From Thalassobacillus sp043497085 (lineage in GTDB: Bacteria > Bacillota > Bacilli > Bacillales > Halobacillaceae), in NCBI GenBank assembly GCA_043497085.1, contig JBIEKI010000008.1: a stretch of DNA of 64,000 bases; one strand, given 5' to 3'. Positions 24,439-33,038 of the stretch are shown here, one piece after another. Made by a program: the position numbers and the translations under genes. A model generated the notes under the pieces. It searched no databases, had not been told where the DNA came from, and saw only the letters and a list, made by a program, of their open reading frames with translations. Every line of letters begins with the position of its first letter. The stretch's first letter is position 1.

Positions 24439-26088
24439 ATGAACTTAATTAGTGGCGCATCCACGTTATGGAAACGGATGTGGAATATGCACCATGAAGC
24501 GAAAGACCTGCTGAGTTTATCTGTAAGCGGAAACACGAAATGGGACACAGAATCAGCAGAAACCACCCGTCACAAAAAAGAAGATGATCAACCGCCTTCC
24601 GGGTTCGATGCCAGGCAAAAAATCGGTTTGTGGCTGGGACCGCTCTTATTCTTATTGACATTATTATTTGTAAAACCAGAATCACTTTCTCAAGAAGGAG
24701 TAGCTATCTTAGCCTCTACCCTTTGGATTGCTACCTGGTGGATTACCGAGGCTATTCCTATTCCAGCAACCTCCCTATTGCCAATTGTATTATTCCCATT
24801 GTCTGGTGGACTGGATATAGACACGACAGCTTCCTCTTACGGGTCGGATACAATCTTCCTATTTATGGGTGGATTTATCATTGCACTAGCCATGCAGCGT
24901 TGGAACCTACATAAACGGATAGCGCTGTGGATCATTTCAGTGATAGGAACCAGCACAGAAAAAATTATTTTAGGTTTTATGGTAGCCACCGGTGCTTTGT
25001 CGATGTGGATTTCTAACACAGCCACCTCAATGATGATGGTGCCGATCGGGCTTGCAATCATCTATCAGGTTTCAGATTTATTGAAGAATGATGATTCGAT
25101 TGATACCAGCCCTGAAAATTTCAATTTCGGTAAAGCATTAATGCTGGGGATTGCCTATTCCGCTTCCATCGGTGGTCTTGGAACATTAATCGGCACGCCA
25201 CCGAATACCATTTTTGCCGGTATTGTCTCAGAGTTATATGGAGTAGAAATCTCTTTTGCCCGCTGGATGCTTTTCGGTGTGCCGATTTCCGCCGTATTTT
25301 TAATTATCGCCTGGGTTTATTTAGTTAAAGTCGCTTATAAAATGAAATTGGATCAGCTTCCGGGAGGTCAAAAGGTCATTCGTGATGAACAGACTGCTCT
25401 AGGCAGAATGGTCCCAGAGGAAAAGGCGGTGATGACGGTATTCACCCTGGCGGCCCTCGCCTGGATTACCCGATCATTCCTATTAAGTGAGTTTATCCCT
25501 GGCATCAATGATGCCATCATTGCAATTTCTGCTTCCTTAATTCTCTTTGTAATTCCATCGAAGCGATACCGAGGAGAAGCATTGATTGATTGGGATACAG
25601 CTAAACAATTGCCTTGGGGCATCCTCTTGCTGTTCGGTGGCGGTCTGGCTATTGCTGCCGGTTTCAAGGAATCCGGTTTGGCCGAATGGTTCGGGGAACA
25701 ATTGACAGTACTTGCAAATGTAAACTTCTTTATTATTTTGCTTGCCGTCATTGGCCTTGTCATTTTCTTAACCGAAATCACGTCAAATACAGCCACAGGA
25801 ACCATGATGTTTCCAATTATGGCCTCCCTTGCAGCGGCCATCAATGTGCACCCATACAGTTTGATGATCGGTGCAGGTCTTGCAGCATCCTGTGCTTTTA
25901 TGCTGCCTGTTGCAACCCCTCCCAATGCCGTTGTTTTCGGCTCTGGATACTTAAGAATTCCGGATATGGCAAAAGCCGGATTCTTCCTTAATATAGTAGC
26001 AATATTTATCATTGCACTTTTCATTTATTTCCTGATGCCGCTTGTGTGGGGTATCGATTTAACTAGTTTTCCAGAACAATTCAAATAA
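24439..26088 (+). CDS. DASS-family sodium-coupled anion symporter (SLC13-like)
   Basis: The 549-residue protein has an unusual ~55-residue polar N-terminal extension before the first helix. It is followed by the two inverted halves of the DASS/SdcS family with the signature WISNTATSMMMVPIG and EITSNTATGTMMFPI (two SNT motifs that bind sodium and substrate). It likely imports di- or tricarboxylates such as succinate or malate with sodium; sulfate is an alternative. AAAGGAGG precedes the ATG. Confidence 0.9.
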   Translation: MNLISGASTLWKRMWNMHHEAKDLLSLSVSGNTKWDTESAETTRHKKEDDQPPSGFDARQKIGLWLGPLLFLLTLLFVKPESLSQEGVAILASTLWIATWWITEAIPIPATSLLPIVLFPLSGGLDIDTTASSYGSDTIFLFMGGFIIALAMQRWNLHKRIALWIISVIGTSTEKIILGFMVATGALSMWISNTATSMMMVPIGLAIIYQVSDLLKNDDSIDTSPENFNFGKALMLGIAYSASIGGLGTLIGTPPNTIFAGIVSELYGVEISFARWMLFGVPISAVFLIIAWVYLVKVAYKMKLDQLPGGQKVIRDEQTALGRMVPEEKAVMTVFTLAALAWITRSFLLSEFIPGINDAIIAISASLILFVIPSKRYRGEALIDWDTAKQLPWGILLLFGGGLAIAAGFKESGLAEWFGEQLTVLANVNFFIILLAVIGLVIFLTEITSNTATGTMMFPIMASLAAAINVHPYSLMIGAGLAASCAFMLPVATPPNAVVFGSGYLRIPDMAKAGFFLNIVAIFIIALFIYFLMPLVWGIDLTSFPEQFK

Positions 26089-26096
26089 GCCTGATT

Positions 26097-26126
26097 AAAG
26101 AGAACCCATACAAGGGTTCTCTTTTT
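26097..26126 (+). terminator. Terminator of the DASS symporter gene
   Basis: AAAGAGAACCC and GGGTTCTCTTT form an 11-bp stem with a short loop, followed by TT. Confidence 0.85.
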
Positions 26127-26182
26127 AACGTGAAAGTCATGCTCATTTTTGTTATAGTCAATGTAAATCAAGGAGGGATACC

Positions 26183-27577
26183 ATGGAACCTATCACCCTT
26201 TCATTAAAAACCAATAATAGCTATATACCGCTTAAAGCAGAGCAGATGGCTGTCTATAATCAAAGCAAGGTTTTAAAAGCTGCAGATCCTGAACAAAACA
26301 TCTATTATCTTATCTATTACAAGGACCAGTTTCTTAATGTTGTAAAAGATAGAGGGCTGAGCCCTGACTGTCACATTAAGAAGGCTTTTGAAAAAGGTAT
26401 TGTGATCGCCCCCCATCACCCTCTCATACCTGCGTTGACTTCCCCGGAAAAGCCAATAAAAAGACAAAGTTTCCAGCAGCTATTCAAATCGCTTAAAAAA
26501 TCCTGTACACCCCAGGAGCTCGCCCTGATTGCTACGTATTTTGATTCCTTTATGGAGAAAGAAAAGCTTTTCAAATATATTCAATCGCTATATTACCAGC
26601 ATAGACGTGATGGAAAAATGTTCGCAGGCTACCGAATCATCCAGATACTGTCTGTACAGATGCCCGAAAATGATTGGGTACGAAAAGTGAAGAATGAAGT
26701 AGCTTCTAACCACTATTGCAACCTTTACGATACGCATGATAAAACCTTACTCAAAAAAGACCCCCTCTACTATGAAAAAATCTTATTTTCTCAACGTAGC
26801 AAACGCGATATGTTTCATGAGCTTTTCTCCTTTTTAGAATCACAGGGGCGATGGATAGACCAAATCGCTCTCTCCACCAATCACCTGATCCTTTCTCCAA
26901 CCGAAGATAACTATTCTGAGTTCAAACAACTATGTGAATTACATTTCGACGACACGGGAATACTTTCATCATTAGAGTACCTATACACACACATTCCAGC
27001 ATTCGAACCTTTGCAGCAAGACCTTCTTACCCTTTATTTACAAATGGACAGTCCAGTAAAAGTAATGACTCTTCTTCACAGGCATTCCCTGGTTCTTTCA
27101 AGCAGCCAGGAAAAAAAGATGATGCGTCTTTTAGAAAATTTCAATCCAAAAAATGAATCCATGCATATCCACCACATGAATAAATTTTTGCTCCCATTAT
27201 TCCAAACGCACCCGGAGCGGGCAAATAGTATCCTTTACCAATGTATTGAAATTTTGATGGTTAACGAGGGGATAGACGGGGTAATTGAATGGTTGAACCC
27301 ATTGGAAATCATCCCCAAAGCAAGACCTGCCATCCAAAAAGCGAAACAGATCAAATCCCTGATCAATGATTTAGACCATCAATACCAGCTTGGAGAGTTA
27401 TATTACCATTTTCGTAATTTGGATGGAGCTTTAGAATGCTTCAGCTGGGAAATGGAATTGAAAGAAAATGATCCATCGCCTGTACAATGGTTAGCTAAAA
27501 TTTATAACGAAAAAGGGATGGCAGAAGAAGCGAAAGCCTACCAGCAGCTTTATATCAGTCTGACCGCCGATGCATAA
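26183..27577 (+). CDS. Unknown soluble protein with TPR-like helical repeats
   Basis: I do not recognise this 464-residue protein. It has no signal or membrane segment and is predicted to be mostly helical. The C-terminal ~90 residues (LDHQYQLGELYYHFRNLDGALECFSWEMEL, then WLAKIYNEKGMAEEAKAYQQ, cited only as pattern regions) look like two tetratricopeptide repeats. The start ATG follows AAGGAGGG. It is monocistronic, between the DASS symporter and the TsdA-like genes, with no obvious functional link. Confidence 0.7.
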   Translation: MEPITLSLKTNNSYIPLKAEQMAVYNQSKVLKAADPEQNIYYLIYYKDQFLNVVKDRGLSPDCHIKKAFEKGIVIAPHHPLIPALTSPEKPIKRQSFQQLFKSLKKSCTPQELALIATYFDSFMEKEKLFKYIQSLYYQHRRDGKMFAGYRIIQILSVQMPENDWVRKVKNEVASNHYCNLYDTHDKTLLKKDPLYYEKILFSQRSKRDMFHELFSFLESQGRWIDQIALSTNHLILSPTEDNYSEFKQLCELHFDDTGILSSLEYLYTHIPAFEPLQQDLLTLYLQMDSPVKVMTLLHRHSLVLSSSQEKKMMRLLENFNPKNESMHIHHMNKFLLPLFQTHPERANSILYQCIEILMVNEGIDGVIEWLNPLEIIPKARPAIQKAKQIKSLINDLDHQYQLGELYYHFRNLDGALECFSWEMELKENDPSPVQWLAKIYNEKGMAEEAKAYQQLYISLTADA

Positions 27578-27722
27578 CCGCTTACTGCAAGCGGATTATG
27601 TCAGAAAAGGCAAAATCTTATGAAGATTATATGTAGAAATTTCATATCTTATATATTACATCCAAAAATTTATTACAATTATGTCAACACTACCTTAACA
27701 ACTAGAGACTAGGAGGTAAAAA

Positions 27723-28643
27723 ATGGTGAAAAACAAATGGTTTTTATGGATGCTGCTATTAATCATAGCTACTATTACAGCATGTTCTAACAATGAAATT
27801 GTAACAAAAGATTCCCCCTATGACCGGACACCAGAAGAACCAGAGTATAATCCTCCTTCCACGGACGATTTAGATCCGGATGACCCAATGACTGAATATA
27901 TCAAACTTGGGGAAAAAGCCTTTAACGAGACTAACACCGTATTATCCGAAGAGGTGGGCAATGAGCTCTCCTGCGCCAGCTGTCATGCTGACGGGGGTAC
28001 TGGAAAAGGATCTTCCATGGTCGGTGTAGCTACACAGTTCCCGCAATACCGCCCTCGTGAAGGAGTAATGTTCACTTTATCAGACCGCATCAACGGTTGT
28101 ATGGTGCGGAGTATGAATGGGGAAAAGCTTGATCGTAGAAGCGATGAATTGCGTGGCATGGTCGCCTACCTTACTTACATATCAGAAGGTATCGATTATG
28201 ACGCAGATATCCCTTGGAGGATGCAAAATAACATGGAAAAAGTTCCGGAACCTGATGTCGCGAGAGGCGAGGAACTTTATTCAGAGAAGAACTGCATGTC
28301 CTGTCATGCCCAGGATGGGTCAGGAACAGGAGCAACTTCCGGACCGGCTTTATGGGGTGACAATTCGTTCAATGATGGTGCTGGTATGACGCGCTTATCC
28401 AAGATGTCGGGATATTTAAAGCGTAATATGCCACCTGGCGATGGAGAAAATTTGACTGACCAGGAAGCTGCTGACCTTGCCGCTTATATCCTCTCCCATG
28501 AAAGACCAGTTTGGGAAGGACATGAAAATGACTGGCCAAAGGGCGGTCGTCCTACTGATATCATTACTCAGGATCGACGCGAAAAAATCCGTAACGGCGA
28601 ATTTGATTGGACAGAAATCGAGAATGTCGTACCAGCAGACTGA
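27723..28643 (+). CDS. TsdA-like dihaem cytochrome c lipoprotein, copy 1
   Basis: The 306-residue protein has a lipoprotein signal (IIATITACSN, lipobox Cys20 or so), an acidic linker, and two haem-c sites, CASCH and CMSCH. The first haem domain contains QFPQYRPREG and DRINGCMVRSMNG. This pattern is characteristic of thiosulfate dehydrogenase/tetrathionate reductase TsdA, in which the Cys serves as an unusual axial haem ligand. It would be anchored on the outer membrane face and exchange electrons with thiosulfate/tetrathionate. The start ATG follows AGGAGG. The function is inferred from family resemblance. Confidence 0.8.
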   Translation: MVKNKWFLWMLLLIIATITACSNNEIVTKDSPYDRTPEEPEYNPPSTDDLDPDDPMTEYIKLGEKAFNETNTVLSEEVGNELSCASCHADGGTGKGSSMVGVATQFPQYRPREGVMFTLSDRINGCMVRSMNGEKLDRRSDELRGMVAYLTYISEGIDYDADIPWRMQNNMEKVPEPDVARGEELYSEKNCMSCHAQDGSGTGATSGPALWGDNSFNDGAGMTRLSKMSGYLKRNMPPGDGENLTDQEAADLAAYILSHERPVWEGHENDWPKGGRPTDIITQDRREKIRNGEFDWTEIENVVPAD

Positions 28644-28648
28644 AGAGG

Positions 28649-28691
28649 CGGAAGAAACTCTAAATACATTGGTGGAGTTTCTCTTCCCAAC
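28649..28691 (+). other. Hairpin between the two TsdA-like genes
   Basis: GAAGAAACTC and GAGTTTCTCTTC form a stem ~20 bases after the first gene. No direct T-run follows, so it may be an mRNA-stabilising or partial-termination structure. Confidence 0.4.
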
Positions 28692-28780
28692 GACCTTTTT
28701 ACACTATTAATAACGTACCAATAGTAATTGACATCATTCTAAACGTATTCAACTATATGAGAAAGTTAGGAGGCAGTTGC

Positions 28781-29674
28781 ATGTGGAAGAACAAATGGCT
28801 GATATTTGCTTTGCTTTTAATAATCGCAGCATTTGCAGCTTGCTCAAGTGAAGAGTCCCAGTTCGATACACCGCAAAATTACGAAAATAATTTATCAGAA
28901 CTGGACCCGGATGATCCTGCAACCGAAGAAATCCTGTACGGACAAGAACTAATGTACAATACCAACACCATGCTTGCAGATGAAGTCGGAAACGAACTTT
29001 CCTGTACAAGCTGCCATGCGAATGGCGGTGTATCCAATACCAACTCCTTTATTGGAGTAGCATCCCAGTTTCCTGTTTATCGCCCTCGTTCTGACACCAT
29101 CTTCACTTTAGAAGACCGTGTCAATGGCTGTATGCAGCGAAGCATGAATGGAGTTCCATTGGAGCATGATAGTCGCGAAATGCGTGCGATGGTTGCTTAC
29201 ATGACTTTTTTATCTAAAGGTGCCGCGCAGGGAGAAAAATTAGAAAAGATGCAAAAACCTAACATGGACAAAGTTCCAGAACCTGATGTCGCCCGCGGAG
29301 AAGAATTATACGAAACAAAAGGGTGTATTACCTGTCACGGTTCAGATGGCGCGGGAAGAAGCGCAAACTCAGGACCACCACTATGGGGAGATGGCTCTTT
29401 TAATGATGGTGCCGGTATGGGCCGTCTCAGTAAAGCTGCTGGTTATATCAAAGCGAATATGCCAAAAGGCGACGAAAATACATTAACGGACCAGGAAGCA
29501 GCAGACTTAGCTGCCTATGTCCTCTCTCATGATCGTCCGATCTGGGAAGATCATGAAAATGACTGGCCAAAAGGCGGTCGTCCACCTGATATCATAACCC
29601 AGGAACGACGCGACAAAATCCGCGCTGGTACATTTGACTGGTCTACAATTGAAAACGTTGTACCAAAAGATTGA
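28781..29674 (+). CDS. TsdA-like dihaem cytochrome c lipoprotein, copy 2
   Basis: This 297-residue paralogue lies 137 bases after copy 1. It has a lipoprotein signal (IIAAFAACSS), haem sites CTSCH and CITCH, and the same QFPVYRPRS and DRVNGCMQRSMNG motif with the candidate Cys haem ligand. The C-terminal ~100 residues are very similar to copy 1 (WPKGGRPPDIITQERR), which suggests a tandem duplication. ATG 28781-28783 follows AGGAGG by seven bases; an upstream ATG at 28757 has no binding site. The two may form a two-protein electron relay or differ in direction of the reaction. Confidence 0.8.
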   Translation: MWKNKWLIFALLLIIAAFAACSSEESQFDTPQNYENNLSELDPDDPATEEILYGQELMYNTNTMLADEVGNELSCTSCHANGGVSNTNSFIGVASQFPVYRPRSDTIFTLEDRVNGCMQRSMNGVPLEHDSREMRAMVAYMTFLSKGAAQGEKLEKMQKPNMDKVPEPDVARGEELYETKGCITCHGSDGAGRSANSGPPLWGDGSFNDGAGMGRLSKAAGYIKANMPKGDENTLTDQEAADLAAYVLSHDRPIWEDHENDWPKGGRPPDIITQERRDKIRAGTFDWSTIENVVPKD

Positions 29675-29680
29675 TACACA

Positions 29681-29712
29681 AAAACCCTGGCTTAAATGCC
29701 AGGGTTTTCTAT
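29681..29712 (+). terminator. Terminator of the TsdA-like pair
   Basis: AAAACCCTGGC and GCCAGGGTTTT form an 11-bp stem with a short loop, followed by CT-rich sequence. It may also end the oppositely oriented propheromone transcript. Confidence 0.85.
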
Positions 29713-29785
29713 GTGAATATGTTGAATTTTTTAGAAAGGAGCTTCTGCTTTTACTAGGCAAACAGCCCCTTCTGACCACTAAGTA

Positions 29786-29923
29786 TTAATACTCTGGATG
29801 ATCTTCATCAGAAAAGTTCGGGTTTACAGAGGCATGCTCAGTGTCCTCTACTCCAGGCAAACCATGAACAGCTGCTGCACTAATAAACAATAATAAGAGT
29901 ACTTTCAGTAATCCTGTTTTCAA
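29786..29923 (-). CDS. Candidate secreted propheromone (NprX/Phr-like), 45 residues
   Basis: A TTG start (29921-29923), seven bases after AAGGAGGTG, opens a 45-codon frame that overlaps the stop codon of the regulator gene. The product begins MKTGLLKVLLLLFISAAAVHG, a typical secretion signal (first residues only). It continues with a short acidic region and ends ASVNPNFSDEDHPEY. This architecture (short hydrophobic leader, polar tail, overlapping an HTH-TPR regulator) is that of pheromone genes of RNPP systems such as NprR-NprX and Rap-Phr. The mature peptide could lie within SVNPNFSDEDHPEY. It was found by reading the strand directly, as the frame is short and TTG-started. Confidence 0.75.
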   Translation of the reverse strand: MKTGLLKVLLLLFISAAAVHGLPGVEDTEHASVNPNFSDEDHPEY

Positions 29924-31188
29924 CTGATTTCACCTCCTTGATTTAATATCAATTTATAATAATGATTCGCTTTCTTATAATGAAAATTATCTTCATAATA
30001 TAATGCTGCTTTCTGGGCATATAACTTCACACTTTTTTGGTTATTGATTTTCAAAAAATACGGAAGAGCTGTGTCTTTGATATAGTCGTAATAAGCAGTA
30101 TCTGCACCTAGTAATTCCAGCCTTTTTAGTTGGAATTGAATGATAATATCACTTCCATCCAGGCATCCCTTTTCAATTACCTGGTCAACCCACTCCAAAG
30201 CTGTTTCCACTTCTCCGAGCTGTTGATGTACATGAATGATACGAAGTACTGTGCTGCAATAGCTGTCACTGTATACTTCTTTCAAATCCAGGGCCTTATG
30301 GTAATAACTCAGGGCTGTGGTGAAATCCTCTTTTTCTGCGTATAAGAAACCCAGGTTATGATAGGTCTTCCCTGGAAGTTTAGGATCATTGATAGACTGG
30401 CTGATCCTCAGGATATCCCTGAAAACCTGCTCCGCATTGTCATACCTTTTTATTCGCAAAAAATTAATTCCCAAAATCACCTGGCAATCAAGCCCCCGAT
30501 ATATATTCATATTTTGATCAAAAAACCGTTTCGCTGATTGACTATAATAAATGGCCAGCGATGAATTGTTGATATGGCTATACGTAAGTGCCAGATGGTA
30601 AAGCAGTTCGGGGTCATTAACGGAATACTCATTGGCTGTTTCTTCTGCCTCATGAAGCTTACAAAGTCCCTCTGTGTATGCTTTGTTCAGACAATCGATC
30701 AAACCAGAGAAGTAAAGGTAATAAAACTTTTGATAGGAGTCAAGCTTATCTAAAGTTCCCGCAAGCTCTTGTTTTAACTTTTCAGCGCTTTTCCCATCTT
30801 TTTGATAGATAAAGAAGCGGATCGATATCAGCTTGAACCAAATATTAAGGTCCGGATAACGGTTCAGTTGAAGCTGTTCCAACTTGATATAAATTCTATC
30901 GATATCCTGCTTGTTTTTACTTGTGATCGAATTGTACCACTGCTCCATATCAGCTAGAACTTCTGATACCAGTGATGTTTGGGAGGTATAATCTATCGCT
31001 AATTTTTTAAGGAGAAGAGAAATAGTTTCTGGATTTGGTTCATTGATTCGCTGATTTTCCAATTTACTTAAATACGGCACGGAACATATCCCGCGTGAAA
31101 GCTGCTCCTGCGTCATCCGTTTTCTTATCCGCTCCAGATAAATAAGCTTGCCATAATCGATTTTTCGATATTTATCCGTTAATTGCAC
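29920..31188 (-). CDS. RNPP-family quorum-sensing regulator, NprR-like (XRE HTH plus TPR repeats)
   Basis: The 422-residue protein has an N-terminal XRE-type helix-turn-helix (MTQEQLSRGICSVPYLSKLE) followed by ~350 residues of helical TPR repeats (e.g. KTYHNLGFLYAEKEDFTTAL). Length and layout match NprR (~423 residues), which is controlled by an imported heptapeptide. The start is GTG (31186-31188) after GGAGGGG. The 3' end overlaps a 45-codon propheromone gene, as nprR does nprX. The divergent neighbour is a secreted subtilisin, the kind of gene NprR-type systems control. NprR itself and PlcR or AimR relatives are alternatives; exact orthology is not shown. Confidence 0.82.
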   Translation of the reverse strand: MQLTDKYRKIDYGKLIYLERIRKRMTQEQLSRGICSVPYLSKLENQRINEPNPETISLLLKKLAIDYTSQTSLVSEVLADMEQWYNSITSKNKQDIDRIYIKLEQLQLNRYPDLNIWFKLISIRFFIYQKDGKSAEKLKQELAGTLDKLDSYQKFYYLYFSGLIDCLNKAYTEGLCKLHEAEETANEYSVNDPELLYHLALTYSHINNSSLAIYYSQSAKRFFDQNMNIYRGLDCQVILGINFLRIKRYDNAEQVFRDILRISQSINDPKLPGKTYHNLGFLYAEKEDFTTALSYYHKALDLKEVYSDSYCSTVLRIIHVHQQLGEVETALEWVDQVIEKGCLDGSDIIIQFQLKRLELLGADTAYYDYIKDTALPYFLKINNQKSVKLYAQKAALYYEDNFHYKKANHYYKLILNQGGEIS

Positions 31189-31246
31189 GCTACCCCTCCG
31201 ATTCTCCTTTTTAATGAGAAACTTGTCTATTTTACTATTATTTTTA

Positions 31247-31358
31247 TTTTACCGTAACCATTGTCAGAAAGAATCAGAAGGTAGACTTATGTTTTTAGGT
31301 AAAAATACCCACGCATTTATTACACACTTCAAAATATTGCGAAAATACAGCGGTAAAA
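31247..31358. promoter_or_regulatory. Candidate operator motifs between the regulator and subtilisin genes
   Basis: CGGTAAAA occurs at 31247-31254 (minus strand) and 31351-31358 (plus strand). Between them lies the palindrome GGTAAAAATACC at 31298-31309. The spacing is about 50 bases each. They sit in the 277-base divergent intergenic region and are candidate binding sites for the HTH-TPR regulator. Confidence 0.4.
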
Positions 31359-31465
31359 CAGTAATTAGGACCTTCAAATCCTGATTTTTTCTCAACAAAA
31401 TTCGGCAGGATTCTATCATCCTTCTCATGAATCTGTATAGTAACCCAAACAAAGGAGGAAATAGA

Positions 31466-32674
31466 ATGAAATTAAAGAAGGTTGCTAGTTTGTCTTTGTC
31501 ATTAGCGTTGTCACTTGCCGTTTTGCCTGCTGTAGGTGAAGCAGCTCCCCAGGCGGATTTGTCAGAATCAAAAGCCTCCCCGATGAAACAGGTAGAAAAG
31601 GGAACGAGTGATTATGTCAAAGGAGAGGTTATCGTCAAATTCAAAGACGATGTGAAGAAATCAGAAAAAAGTAAGGTAATCCAAAATATGAATGCAAAAG
31701 TGAAGCCGGATGTGGATGCTGTTGAATCCGAATTTGATGTATTAGAAGTGGGGAATGTAGATGCTGTAGCAAAAGCTTTAAGCAATAATCCTAATGTAGA
31801 ATACGCGGAGCCTAACTACAAGTTCAATGTAAGCTGGACGCCAAATGACTATTACTATAGTGGTTACCAGTACGGACCGCAAAATACTTATACCGAACAA
31901 GCTTGGAACATAACCCGGGGAAGCAGCAGCCAGGAAATTGCCGTAGTAGATTCTGGTGTGGATTACACTCATCCTGATTTAGATGGAAAAACAATCCGGG
32001 GATATGATTTTGTCGATAATGATTATTACCCGATGGATGAGAACGACCATGGCACACACGTAGCAGGAACAGCCGCTGCAGAGACCAATAATTCAACTGG
32101 TGTCGCTGGGATGGCACCGAATACCAAAATACTTGCCGTTCGTGCCCTTGATGCTAATGGAAGCGGGTCTCTGGCCAATATCGCCGATGCAATCCGCTAC
32201 TCTGCTGATCAGGGGGCGGAAGTAATCAACCTTTCACTTGGCTGTAACTGCGACACTGCTACATTAGAAAATGCGGTGAATTATGCCTGGAATAAAGGAT
32301 CAGTCATTATCGCAGCTGCTGGTAACGATGGAGTCTCCACTACATTCGAGCCAGCTTCCTATGCTAACGTCATCTCCGTAGGAGCTGTTGATCAATATGA
32401 CCGTAAGGCTTCTTTTTCTAACTATGGTACATGGGTAGACGTCACAGCTCCTGGGGTAGACATCGCTTCCACTGTCCCTGGTGGCTATGCGTACATGTCC
32501 GGTACATCTATGGCTTCCCCGCACGTAGCTGGTCTGGCTGGACTGCTCGCTGCGCAAGGTAAGAGCAACTGGCAAATCCGTCAGGACATCGAACAATCCG
32601 CCGATGCTATCAGTGGAACAGGCTATTACTTCGAACATGGCCGCATCGATTCTTACGGAGCAGTAAGCAGATAA
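31466..32674 (+). CDS. Secreted subtilisin-like serine protease (S8)
   Basis: The 402-residue precursor has a signal peptide (KKVASLSLSLALSLAVLPAV), an inhibitor-I9 propeptide (~40-130; VKGEVIVKFKDD, NPNVEYAEPNYKF) and an S8 catalytic domain. The triad is Asp in VVDSGVDYTHPDLDG, His in NDHGTHVAGT and Ser in GTSMASPHVAG. ATG 31466-31468 follows AAAGGAGG. A TATAGT at 31436-31441 is a likely -10 with no good -35, consistent with activation by a regulator. It is divergent from the NprR-like gene. Confidence 0.93.
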   Translation: MKLKKVASLSLSLALSLAVLPAVGEAAPQADLSESKASPMKQVEKGTSDYVKGEVIVKFKDDVKKSEKSKVIQNMNAKVKPDVDAVESEFDVLEVGNVDAVAKALSNNPNVEYAEPNYKFNVSWTPNDYYYSGYQYGPQNTYTEQAWNITRGSSSQEIAVVDSGVDYTHPDLDGKTIRGYDFVDNDYYPMDENDHGTHVAGTAAAETNNSTGVAGMAPNTKILAVRALDANGSGSLANIADAIRYSADQGAEVINLSLGCNCDTATLENAVNYAWNKGSVIIAAAGNDGVSTTFEPASYANVISVGAVDQYDRKASFSNYGTWVDVTAPGVDIASTVPGGYAYMSGTSMASPHVAGLAGLLAAQGKSNWQIRQDIEQSADAISGTGYYFEHGRIDSYGAVSR

Positions 32675-32684
32675 CTCAACAAGC

Positions 32685-32718
32685 ACAAGCCTCCTTCTCG
32701 GGAAGGGGGCTTGTTTTA
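32685..32718 (+). terminator. Terminator of the subtilisin gene
   Basis: ACAAGCCTCCTTC pairs with GAAGGGGGCTTGT and is followed by TTTATT. Confidence 0.85.
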
Positions 32719-32809
32719 TTAAAATTCCTATTAATAAAAAGGTAATAAAAACCTCTGTGAAGAATAGTTTTATAAGGAATTTTCTTACATATTGAAAGGA
32801 GAAATATTT

Positions 32810-33037
32810 ATGCTTTCCTCTGACTTTGTTGCAGCAACTGTTGAGGTAACTGAAACCTCTTCGTCTTATTTCAATTTTTGGACTGCGATTATGCCAATAG
32901 CTATTGTCACCTTTTATATGTTAGCAATACTGGCTGTCATCTTCGCGGTTGTCTATTTATTTAAGCGCCTGAATAAGATTATCAAAAACCAAGAAAAGCT
33001 GATTCATCTGCTCCAAGAAAACAAGCGAAACCCCTGA
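32810..33037 (+). CDS. Small membrane protein with C-terminal helix, unknown
   Basis: The 75-residue product has one strong membrane segment (IAIVTFYMLAILAVIFAVVY) and a basic C-terminal amphipathic helix (KRLNKIIKNQEKLIHLLQEN). ATG 32810-32812 follows AAAGGAG. It converges with the next gene with only one base between stop codons and no terminator in between. No family is recognised. Confidence 0.65.
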   Translation: MLSSDFVAATVEVTETSSSYFNFWTAIMPIAIVTFYMLAILAVIFAVVYLFKRLNKIIKNQEKLIHLLQENKRNP

Positions 33038-33038
33038 C

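Noticed and set aside
24439..24600. N-terminal extension of the DASS symporter considered as a separate small gene
   Set aside because: The frame is continuous with the membrane domain and the only good binding site is before the first ATG.
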